DNA of 64,000 bases from NCBI GenBank assembly GCA_023053545.1, contig JAKZAN010000001.1, positions 2,872,565 to 2,936,564 of the forward strand. Reading direction: 5' to 3'. Source of the stretch: Lepidurus packardi. Taxonomy: Eukaryota > Arthropoda > Branchiopoda > Notostraca > Triopsidae. Under the pieces are notes generated by a model. That model was not told the origin of the DNA. It ran no database searches and saw only the letters and a list, made by a program, of their open reading frames with translations. The position numbers and the translations under genes are program-made. Below, piece after piece: positions 52,634-62,313 of this stretch. The stretch's first letter is position 1, and every line of letters starts with the position of its first letter.

Positions 52634-55437
52634 ATGGCAAGAAAAAAAATACTGTCATCCTGTAGCAAACAGAAACTGAGAGGCGTTGCTTTGAAGAACC
52701 GAAGAGAAAAGCTTTGCCAAGAACACCCAGCAGATCCAGATGAAGTATCGCCAGGTGAAAGTTTAAAATTACAAACTTCTTGTACTGTAAGTTCCAGACC
52801 TGCTATAGAATCAGTTTCCATTGAGCCTATAGCTAGCACTACCTCCGTTGTTTCCAATAGCTTTGCTAGTTTAGATCTCCTTGACAAAGAAATGAACTGT
52901 CTCGAAGATGACGAAATTTCACGCATTCTTAAAGAACAGGCAGAAATTGATGCTGTAGAACTTAACATTGAACCTGTTTGGTATTCGCAACCAAAAATGA
53001 AGAAAGAAGTTGACGGACTTCGATTAGTAAATGTTTGCCATTTCTTGTCAGGGCACAATAAGATTTTTGAACACTACGATATTTGTCGCTCACCCATTCC
53101 TTTCCAAAAGGAAGTTAAGAAAGGTTTTTGGAGCAGTTTTGCTTTCAAATGTGAGAAATGCCAGGAGAATATTTGTATAACAACTGACCAGGTTTCTCCA
53201 TATGCACATGTAAGGCCTACCCAAAAGAACATTTCGCCGCATGCTGCACGCTTGAGGTCAGATAAAGTTCAGGCTCTGTCCGTCAACACAAAAATTGCAA
53301 TGGGAATTATGCAAATTGGTGCAGCCCATAACCACTTAGAAGAATTCATGGCAACCGTTGGCGTTCCTTCAATGAACCGCAACTCATTTATTGAACAGGA
53401 ACGTAAAGTTGGGAAAATATGGGAGAAAGAGGCAAAGCTAGAAATAGAAAATGCAGGGAAGGAAGAACGCGAATCGGCTGAACGGGCTGAACAAATCGAC
53501 GAAGACAACACGCCGTACATAACCGTAATTGGCGATGGTGGGTGGTCTCAAAGGAGCCACGGCACCAGGTACTGTACACAGCCAAGTCAGGTGTGGGCGT
53601 AATCATTGGTGCGCGGACCAAGAAAATATTGCATGTAGGAGTTCGTAACAAATATTGTTCCATTTGTCAACAAGCTAAGAACAAACAAGTGGATCCTCGC
53701 CCCCACGAATGTTTCAAAAACTGGGACGGTCCGTCTACAGCAATGGAAAGCTCCATTATTGTAGATGGTTTTAGAGATGCTGAAGACAAGCACGGCTTGC
53801 GCTATCGAACGTTTATTGGTGACGGGGACCCTTCGACCCATAATGCTATCCTCGCTAATACTCCTCGCACTCAGAAAACCGTCCGCAAGCTTGAGTGTGC
53901 AAATCATGTAATGAAAAATTTCACGAAAGCTCTGTATAAACTTCAGGGCAAAACCCCTGCCAATAAGAAAATTTTGACCCCTCTTTTGATACGTAAACTT
54001 GGCGGTGCAGCACGAGGTGCAATCAATCGTAACGTTAGATTGAAGGGAAATGTTGATCAACTTCGTTCATTTCTGAGCAATGGTCCCAGACATTATCTTT
54101 TGAATGACCACACTTTTTGCACTGCGGCCAGCGATGGTGGAAAGGGTTGTAAGTCAGTGGGTCAGAAATTGAAACAGAATGTACACACTGCTTTGTACAC
54201 TGAAGTAATGGAGATCTTGTTGGGCTGTAGGAGCAAAGCTGCAGGTTTGCTTACCGAAGTTACGACTAACCTCGCAGAGCGGTTTATGTCCATGGTGGCT
54301 AAATTCTCTGGTGGCAAGCAATTTCTCCGCTCGCAAAGGGGATCTTATAATTACCGATGTTATGGTGCTGTTCTAGAATATCACCATGGACGAGGTTTTC
54401 AGGCTGCCATTTTGAAAAAATATGGTTCCTGTAGCATTGCTACAGAAAATTTTGCCAAGAATTGTCACGACGATATTCTTTCGTTCAGAAATCGGTTAGA
54501 GAAGTCACGGGAAAATAATGCTATTGCTTCTCCACGACAAGCTTTGACTCGGAGGCGTGAAGCTTTCGCAGGACCTGATTGCCATTATGGAAAGCCAGAT
54601 TTGCCAGAGGAGATCTTACGTGACAGGTGCAAACTGATTGTTGCTCAACAGCAGCTTAGCAGGGAGCAGATTGTGGCCCTTGAAGAGAAAACTAGAGAGC
54701 AGGCTGATTCTTCTGATTGGTTTGATGCAAGGGCGAGTAGACTGACCGCTTCTCACTTTGGCAAAGTGTGTAAGCTCAGAGATACAACTTTGCGTCAAAA
54801 TACATTGCAAGCAATACTAAGTCCTAATAACATTAGCACAGAAGGTAGGCCTACTCGTTACGGACAGGCCAATGAGCCAAATGCCAGGAAAGACTACGAA
54901 ATAAAGAACTGTGTGACTGTAGTCCCATCAGGGTTTTGGGTGCATCCTGAGCTAGGTTACCTGGGAGCATCTCCCGACGGCCTTGTAGGTGACGAAGGAC
55001 TTATCGAGATAAAGTGTCCCCAAAAGGCAGAGACAGCGTCTTCCTTCATTGAATTTGTAAAATGAAAACCGAAGGACTGCTTTCTGGAGTTAGTTGATGG
55101 TGACAAACTGAGATTGAAGAGAACGCACAATCACTACTACCAAGTTACAGGACAGCTTGCCGTGACCGGAAGAGCGTGGTGTGATTTTGTTGCATGGACA
55201 AAGAACAGTTTGCAAGTTGAGCAGATTGTGTTTGACAGGGTTTTTTGGGAAGACACAATGCTTCCAAAACTCAGAGCCTTTTTCATGGACTGTATGTTGC
55301 TTGAACTTGCAGACCCGCGGATGGGACAAAAGTTGGCTCCGCGGGAGCCGCCTTACGTTTTGGCCGCTATAGAGGCTAAAAAGGTCGCAGACCAAACAAA
55401 CGGTAAAAAGGCCGCAAAGAGACCACTTGATCAGTGA
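52634..55437 (+). pseudogene. DDE transposase fused to YqaJ-type nuclease, one frameshift and one stop
   Basis: About 930 residues from ATG 52634. The first frame runs to the GDGGWSQRSHG motif (53531-53563), where a small indel near 53570 moves coding to the frame 53542-55065. A TGA at 55063-55065 interrupts it, and the same frame continues to 55437. Transposase motifs are GDGGW (first acid), CSICQQ...HEC (metal-binding insert), GDGD (53819-53830), ECANHVMKN (C2H) and NLAERFMSMVAKFSGGKQ (glutamate). After a helical linker comes the YqaJ/lambda-exonuclease fold: WFDARASRLTASHFG, YGQANEPNARKDYE, GASPDGLVG with EIKCP (metal-binding D and ExK), and HYYQVTGQLAVTG. The N-terminus has a CEKC motif. 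Transposase cuts at TTAA; the role of the nuclease is unknown. Confidence 0.82.
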
Positions 55438-56591
55438 TCTGATGCACATATTATGTTGGTCAAACATGCACATGGATTAAAATTATAAATGTACCGTGAG
55501 GTCAACTTATTGAAAGCTTATATGAAATGCACGTCAAAGCCTCTCCTGAGATGATTTCCTTCATGAAATCATTGAGTTCACCAATGAAAAACATCCGAGA
55601 GGTTGCTATCAAATATAAAATGCCACCGTGAAATGGTATCTTTTAAATATACCATTGAGCCAAGAGTTTTTTGCATCCGGTGATGACAATACTAACTAAT
55701 GCCTGAGAGTAAAGGATAGTTTGAGCCTCTCGTGAGATGTCAAATATAAAATGCCACCGTGAAATGGTATCTTTTAAATATACCATTGAGCTAAGAGTTA
55801 CTTGCATCCGGTGATGACAAAATTAGAACTGATGCCTAAGTAAAGCTAGTTTTCATTATTACAAACCAACACGTAAGGTAAGTTTCTTTAATAAATGTAT
55901 GTATTTGTACTGTAAATTTTCCAAATTTACACGCCAAGCAGCTAACTGCAGCTATACTTATAGTCTTAGCTTTCGTAACCAAGCCGGAAATCTTTTCACC
56001 TTTTCTAGACCCAACTTGGTTCGCTTTCTTGACCTCTTTCCCCTCTTTGCTAACAGGGGGAAAATGTTCGAGAAAAGCCATTCGGAGACAAAAAGAAAAG
56101 GGTAAAATGCCACAAGGTATTTGTGCCCTTGGGTTACTTTAGGCTCGAGCAAACCCAATTAGTGACTTGTCATATCCTTCCCCCTACTTTTACGGTATCT
56201 CCTTTTCATCCTCATTCTTGAGTTCTGCACAAGCTATGCAGTTTCCTGCCTGGTCGTTATTTTCTGAGTGGCAGCACAATTTCTCATCCGAATTTCATAA
56301 ACTTTAGTACACCTTTCCAAGTAAACAGTAAGAGATAATTGAAAAATTCTTTCTTTAAAAATATCATAATAATAAACTCGAAAAATCTGGGTTCGGTTTT
56401 TTTTTCTATATCAATATTTTAACATGTTCTTCTACGTAAAAAATTTATGGAAGCCAAATATTAAAAACTAGCAACCCAGTTAAATTGAAAAAGAAATACA
56501 ATACATTACTGTCACAATACAATTTGATTATATTGCAAAGGGACTGAGAAAGGTGTAACTTAAGTTTGCCATGCTATAGCGCCATAAGGAG
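55438..56591 (+). other. Right subterminal region with a duplicated block
   Basis: Non-coding. It contains a direct duplication (55609-55720 and 55740-55850) sharing AAATGCCACCGTGAAATGG and GCATCCGGTGATGACAA. AATAAA at about 55890 is a possible poly-A signal. No supported gene was found in the rest. Confidence 0.6.
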
Positions 56592-56609
56592 TTACACTAC
56601 ACCGTGGCC
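56592..56609 (-). repeat. Right terminal inverted repeat of the TTAA transposon
   Basis: Read on the minus strand: GGCCACGGTGTAGTGTAA, the partner of 51357-51374. TTAA (56610-56613) follows outside. Confidence 0.9.
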
Positions 56610-57394
56610 TTAAAGTTGATAAAGCAATAATTTTTTTAAAATCATATTCATACAGAGCTGCTATACCAGCCATAAATATAGTTCTAGCTGATAAACACAA
56701 CAAAATATCTAATATCAAAGTTCCTACTAATATATCATAAAATCGAATTAATAAATAGACACCTGCTGTTACTAAGGTAGACGAGTGTACTAATGCTGAC
56801 ACAGGGGTTGGAGCAGCTATAGCTGCTGGCAACCATGCTGAAAACGGAATCTGAGCTCTTTAAGTTATAGCTGCTACAATAATAAGATAAGATAAAAACG
56901 TTAAAGAATGTGAATCAAATAAGCTGTTTTGCTGAAAATACGGTAGAAATCTATAGTCCCCTAGTATTATTCACCACGAAACTATTAATAAAAAACAAAC
57001 ATCCCCAATACGATTAGATAAAGTTGTTAATATCCCGGCTGATGGAGACTTTCTATTTTGATAATAGATGAGTAAAGCATAAGAAACTAACCCCAACCCT
57101 TCTAATCCTAATAAAATTCTAATTAAATTAGGAATACTAATCAATAAGACTATAGTAAACACAAACCCAGCAACAATTAAAATAAATCGATTTGCACTTA
57201 AATCATGGATTATATAACTTCATCGATATAAAACTACTGTAGCGGAAATAAAAAGAACTAAACTAATAAAAGAAAGAAACTCAATCTACTAAAAAAGTTG
57301 CCGAGACTCTAACCCCATTAATAAAAAAAAATTAAATTCAATAAAATTTCTGCTCTGAAATATTAATACAATCACCCCTAATATTAAAATTAGT
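56610..57394 (-). pseudogene. nad5: ND5, upstream part, nuclear mitochondrial copy
   Basis: In the mitochondrial code this gives [67 protein letters not shown] (conserved segment, shown in parts) and [13 protein letters not shown], where the transposon begins. A TAA just before the AQIPFSAW segment replaces an expected sense codon. The sequence near 57290 also carries a stop. It runs to about 57394, where the I-group element starts; the first codons of ND5 are not identified. Confidence 0.88.
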
Positions 57395-57620
57395 AGAGTT
57401 CGCCATTTTGTGGCGGCAAGTGAAGACGCATTCAAACCGCGCTCTCGCTTTCGTACGGTGTTTCATTTGTTTATCCTAGTTTCTTTTGATTAACTTTGAT
57501 ACCAAGTGTAGTTCGGTGCTCCCTGCACCTATAGTGATTATTTCTGCTGTGTTTAGTTTTTTATTTGTGCATGAACGAAGCCCTTAAAACTTGGTTTACA
57601 GGGCTTAGCCCAGTAACGTA

Positions 57621-58940
57621 ATGTTATGGACACCGGAAAACTCCCCCAAAAAAGGGGAAAACCGCTCTTCACAAGCTGGCCCGTCCTGTGTTCCAGAGAG
57701 TATAGAAATAGACTCGCCCATCCCGGCCGTTACACCTCAGCCTCAAGTGAAGTGCCAATCCTGTGGAGAACTATTTCAAAAGGATAAGCCTGAAGCCAAG
57801 AACTGTAAAACGTGCCGAGAAAAAAAATCCAACTCAATCCAGACTCAGAAACGACCTCTCTTACTCTCCCCTTCAAGCGACCTAGCATTCCGTAAGAGGT
57901 CCTTCTCTATCGCAGACTCTAGGCAAATGTCCACCATGGACTACATCCTCTCTACGCTTAGGTCGCTCAAAGACAAAAATTAAATCCTTACCCAAGAGAT
58001 AATGGCTTTAAAAGCGGAAGTCATAGGACTTCGACAAGACCTCCAGGAAGAACGATCGAAACCTTCCTCCACAGCTAAGAGCAATAACGCTTCTAATGAG
58101 TGGACTCAAGTAGTAAAGCGACGCTCCACTACAACTACAAAAGCATCTCCAACCTCCAACCCACCAACCCAGACACTACCAACACCAACCCTCGCTGACC
58201 CTTGCCGGGAAATATCTTTGATTATTAACCAGCAAGACATCGAAAAGCGTAACAAAATAATACCACAACGGGACCTATTACAAGTTGTCGAAAAGTATCT
58301 CCATCAAATTAATCCTTCCATTCCGAACCCAGTCTTGGCCCGCAAGACAAGACAAGGCAACCTGGCCTTAACCTTCAAGAGCCAGGAAGACAAGTCCAAA
58401 GCGGAAGCAGGCCTAAAAACGGCTACTCTGCCTGAATTAGGACCCGTAAAGACTGTATCGCAAGCTACACGTCTCATAATACATCAACTACCTCGGGACC
58501 AAACCCTAGACCAAATATGCTCCCATTTAACAGAAAAGAACGCGGACACTTCCGTAACCTTCCTTTCAGCAAATGCTCGATGATTGAACCCAAGCAGCAC
58601 CAAAGCCTACGGCTCAATCCAATACGTATGCTCTTCATCAGCTGAAAAACTTAAACTTCTTAACGAAGGTGCTCTCTTCGCCTTCAACCGGGTTATTCAA
58701 GTTGAAGATTCGCGTTCATCAGACATACTTCAATGTTATAACTGTCAGGCGTTTGGCCACACGGCAGCCAACTGTAAAAAGTCACCCAACTGTGCCAAAT
58801 GTGAAGAGCATCATGACACAAGGACCTGCAAAAGCTCAACCAAAAAATGTGCAAACTGTAAGGAAGCCCATTTCGCATTCAATTCAATCTGCCCATCCAG
58901 GCCTAGGGGAATACTCCCTGCGACCTCAACTCACAAATAA
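57621..58940 (+). pseudogene. ORF1 of the degenerate I-group element, two in-frame stops
   Basis: One frame from ATG 57621 to TAA 58938-58940 is broken by TAA at 57981-57983 and TGA at 58581-58583. The N-terminal part has CQSCGELF and KNCKTCREKK. The middle has a helical stretch (MALKAEVIGLRQDLQEE) and an RRM-like segment (RLIIHQLPRDQTLDQIC). The C-terminal part has three zinc knuckles (CYNCQAFGHTAANC, CAKCEEHHDTRTC, CANCKEAHFAFNSIC). It is homologous throughout to ORF1 at 31628-33004 and to the CR1-like ORF1 at 11809-13146. Confidence 0.88.
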
Positions 58941-58970
58941 ATCCAATACACACTTCCATTCTTGTCCACA

Positions 58971-59220
58971 ATGTCAGAAAAAAGGGACCAAATGTTCGAA
59001 ACAGTCAAAGAAGCAAACGACAGAGGCTGCGAGGCGGTTATTATACTCGAACCACCCCAAAAGATTGATTCTGTGACTTACCAAGGTTTCTACGTATCGG
59101 TGCCCAACTCCGAATACAAAGGGCTCATAATCCTGTCCAAATTGAACATCAATGTCACAGTCAACTGGGTAGACGAGCTCTACGCCATCCTCCAAATCAC
59201 TTCCCCACATGCCCTCCCTA
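58971..59220 (+). pseudogene. ORF2 endonuclease N-terminus, cut by the Harbinger insertion
   Basis: From ATG 58971 (same frame as ORF1, 30 bp after its stop): MFETVKEANDRGCEAVIILEPPQ, then ELYAILQITSPHALPI at the insertion point. It aligns with the start of the intact ORF2 at 33005. The reading frame continues without change at 62317 once the Harbinger element and one TTA are removed. Confidence 0.85.
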
Positions 59221-59400
59221 TTAGAGTGGACTCACACTGGAGTGCCTAAGCCCTTGAGGATAGACACCTCACAGACACCAACACGTCTACCTGTCGTGAG
59301 CAGGAGGTAGAGGCGGAGACTAGGTATTAGTAGGATGTGGCGAAAAGAAAGAAGGAAGGGATATATTTTGTAAACAATTGCTATTTGCAAACAGTAAAAC

Positions 59401-60694
59401 ATGTATGACGATCTTGAAGCACTCATTGCAATTCTTGGTATCGCCTATATCTTAATTCGTCACAAAAAGAAGAGACGTGTGTGGCAAAGGTCGCATTGTG
59501 GTTACGAAAACCGTCTACGGTTTGGGCAATATCACACTTTATTATCGAACTTTCGACAGAAAGATCCCGCCATGTTTGCTTCCCACTTGAGGCTGAGCAC
59601 CAATCAGTTTGATAAGTTGCTAAACAAGATTGGACCAAAAATAACGAAGCAGGATACAAACTTTAGGAAAGCGATTTCAGCCGGTATGCAATCTCTTTCT
59701 CTTTTTGTGATTTCCTTTTTAAAAATTATAACTGTAATTTACCATGTAATAGGAGAAAGGCTCGCGATAACATTACGATACCTTGCCACAGGAGAATCTC
59801 AAACATCTATCGCAACTTCATACGGAAACGGCGATTCTACGGTCTGTGAAATTGTTAGTGAAGTTTGCGATGCAATTTATGAAAGCTTAGCAGAAGATTA
59901 CTTGCCTAGCCCGCGCACATTAAACTGGAGGAAGATCGCGAAGGGTTTTGAAGAAAAATTTAATTTTCCGAACTGTATTGGTGCTTTAGATGGCAAACAC
60001 GTCGAAATCCAAGCACCACCAAATTCTGGGTCTGAGTATTTCAACTACAAAAAGGATTTTAGCGTCGTACTGCTTGCAATGTGTGACGCGGATTACTGCT
60101 TCCACAATGCTAGACATTGGATCAGTTGGAAGAGAGAGCGACGGGGGCATATTTGCAAGGTCGCGATTCTTCAAAGCTCTACAAGAAGACAAGCTCGGAA
60201 TACCACCATCTAGAAAACTCAGAAATGCTCAAATGGTTTTGCCTTATGTTTTCGTGGCCGACGAAGCCTTTCCATTGGATTACCAAATTTTACGACCATA
60301 CCCAGGAAGGGGCACTGGTCGATTATCTCACAAAGAACTCATTTTCAACTATAGGCTTTCAAGAGCACGAAGAACAATAGAAAATGCTTTTGGAATTTTG
60401 TCAGGACGGTTTAGAATACTCAGAACCAAATTGAATGCTCTACCGCATAATGTTGTAACACTTGTAAAAGCTTGTGTTGTACTCCATAATTTCATAACTA
60501 AATCTGAGAAAGAAGAAAACTGTATAACAAATCTTGAAGAGAGTTCTTGCAAAGTTTCCCAGGAGAGAGATACCATAACGTTAAATGACAGAAGTTTATT
60601 AGCTGCTGCTTCTGTTAGGGACCATTATGCCGATTATTTTCTGAAAGAGGGGTCAGTTCCTTGGCAGTATGACTATGTTACTAGAACGTCATGA
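59401..60694 (+). pseudogene. Harbinger transposase (DDE_Tnp_4 type), single-base frameshift
   Basis: This is a nuclease-like transposase. A probable 69-bp intron (59684-59752, GTATGC...TAATAG) splits ISAG/ERLAITLRYLATGES. Its length is a multiple of three, so it is read through in frame. The first catalytic Asp is in GALDGKHVEIQ. One extra C near 60102 shifts the frame before the second Asp (MLDIGSVGRESDGGIF). The Glu is in RRTIENAFGILSGRFR. With the intron removed and the extra base discounted, the length is 407 codons plus stop, normal for the family. It ends at TGA 60692-60694. The partner gene on the other strand would supply DNA binding. Confidence 0.88.
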
Positions 60695-60868
60695 AGCATG
60701 AAAATAGTTGTATATGACGTATTTCGTACAGTATATTATATTTCTGGTTTAAACCTTGTCCTACATGAAAATATATTGAGAAAATATACCCATCAACTAG
60801 TTAACTCGTTCCAAGTTATGGAAGATTTTGTTTATGAATTCAATACCGGAAAAGCAAAAGGAAGTTAT

Positions 60869-61876
60869 TCAGGTATCTTCAGAAATCGATGTGGGCACAC
60901 CAGCCATCCTTGTAGCTTCTGCCTCTAACATCATCTTCTCCATGTACCAACAAATGTAATCTGACTCTGAACGTGGTAACGCTTTCAATCTCCTCGTGTA
61001 TCTTCTCATGAAATGAGCAAGCTCATCTTCTATCGAGTCACTGTTGGTCATCTTCGACTTAACAGCTAACAAGGTGTCGGACAATAGAGATTCAAGTTGC
61101 GGTTCTGCCTTCTTTCTCTTCATGAGAGTTGTTGCGTTTTTGAAATTAGGCACTGCAAGGTTATTACGTACAACACAATTAGATAAATTTCGTTTGATTT
61201 TTTACGAAAATGCTTTACCTTCACTAGTAAGTGTACATATTATGTCTTCTGACCGCACTTCTTCTGGTTCATTCTCTTTATCGCTGTGTTGAGATGAAAA
61301 ACTTGAAGCTTCTAACGATGAGTAAACAGTCTGTTGGCTTAAAGTTAACTCTTCATTAGCTTTAAATTTTGGTGATTCTTCAACTGTGCCTTCCTCATCC
61401 TCGCTGCTAAATCCGACACTAATATTTGTACTACGAGTACGAGCACTGCCCAGAAAGGAATAAAAATAATCATATAATTTTTTTATACACTTCAAATCTA
61501 CCTTCTTGTGGATATATACGCTCCAAAAGATGATTCAAACAAACTGTACAACGGCCAATAATTTTTCGGATCAAAGTTATTGGCCACGGATCCGCTAGGG
61601 GAATTTTTTACTTTCGCACGCAAACGTCTAAATTTTACTTTCAGCGAGTCATATCTTTTGTCTAGCTCCTTTAAATTAGCCAATTCTATACAGGAATTTA
61701 TTAAATTAAATAAACGTACATAATTTCAAACACTTACTCAGTCCAAGTTCTTTTGCAACTTGCTTTAGCGCGTTCTCTCGCACATTTACATCTTTAAATT
61801 TTTTTTCTCTAAAGTTGTACAACAATGGATATTTCCGATACGCCAAAATGAATAATTCATCCGAGACCTTAGACAT
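60869..61876 (-). CDS. Harbinger MADF-BESS protein, four exons, apparently intact (277 aa)
   Basis: The exons on the minus strand are 61876-61738, 61685-61502, 61445-61219 and 61152-60869. The introns are 52, 56 and 66 bp, each with GT/AG ends. The summed coding length is 834 nt and keeps one frame. The N-terminus is a MADF (Myb-like) DNA-binding domain (LFILAYRKYPLLYNF, ENALKQVAKELGL, KLANLKELDKRYDSLKVKF). The middle is acidic and Ser-rich. The C-terminus has a BESS-like motif (DELAHFMRRYTRRLKALP). Such proteins bind the transposon ends and bring in the transposase. The splice model is inferred from sequence only. Confidence 0.8.
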
Positions 61877-62313
61877 TTTCACTTTTTTTCACTGCATTAA
61901 TCTTGCTACACTTTCTACCAGAAAACTACCGACTCCTGAAATTATCACCTACGAATAACTTGTAAGTACAATGCGTGGCTAGATTTACACAAGAATACTC
62001 TGGTCTGAGACAAGGTCATATGACGAAGGTCAACAAGGATCAAAAGAAACATTCCACAGGGTAATCAATGACAATAACATTGTACTACAAATCTTCAACC
62101 TTTCCACTACCACGTCTATTCCTAAGTCATGTGACTATACTCTCGTCATTCGTTGGTCAAACACCCTTTTTTGTGACCCTGCCTCATTCAATTAACGGGC
62201 TATCCATAGCTAGCGACCGAAAAAGCCCACTGCCCGCTAATTGAAGGTAAAGGACGTCATGGGCACTCTCTTGGGGACTTTAGGCCTCATAGGCACCCAG
62301 TGTGAGGCCACCC
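61877..62313. other. Right end of the Harbinger element, non-coding
   Basis: This is the presumed 5' flank of the MADF gene plus the right terminal repeat. A short inverted motif around TTAACGGGCTATCC and GCCCGCTAATTGAAGG (62193-62247) is visible. No gene was found. Confidence 0.5.

Larger units (their letters stand above)
51357..56609 (+). mobile_element. TTAA-flanked DNA transposon encoding a transposase-YqaJ nuclease
   Basis: The 5253-bp element starts GGCCACGGTGTGGTGTAA and ends in the reverse complement of GGCCACGGTGTAGTGTAA (18-bp terminal inverted repeats, one mismatch). It is flanked by TTAA at 51353-51356 and 56610-56613. Removal with one TTAA restores ND5 exactly (LSTLSQLG). Inside is one long plus-strand coding region (52634-55437) with non-coding subterminal regions of about 1.2 kb on each side, each holding a duplicated block. 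TTAA targets are known for piggyBac and Kolobok; the transposase motifs favour a Kolobok-like or PF20700 'Mutator-like' enzyme over piggyBac. Confidence 0.9.
59224..62313 (+). mobile_element. PIF/Harbinger DNA transposon (3090 bp), two genes
   Basis: The ends are GAGTGGACTCACACTGGAGT on the left and, inverted, GGGTGGCCTCACACTGGGTG on the right. They are flanked by TTA (59221-59223 and 62314-62316), the 3-bp T(A/T)A duplication typical of this superfamily. It contains a plus-strand transposase and a convergent minus-strand MADF-BESS gene, the normal two-gene Harbinger layout. Removal restores the retrotransposon endonuclease frame. Confidence 0.92.

Noticed and set aside
53570-53582. A mini-intron explaining the transposase frameshift
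   Set aside because: GTACTGTACACAG has GT/AG ends but is only 13 nt, far below any plausible intron; an indel is simpler.
55836-56158. Short overlapping open frames in the transposon right end
   Set aside because: Present on both strands, no start context, domain or conservation; treated as non-coding.
51357-56609. Assignment of the TTAA transposon to piggyBac
   Set aside because: TTAA fits, but the ends do not begin with the piggyBac-type CCY motif, and the protein shows GDGD/C2H/NLAERF motifs plus YqaJ, not the piggyBac transposase pattern as I know it.
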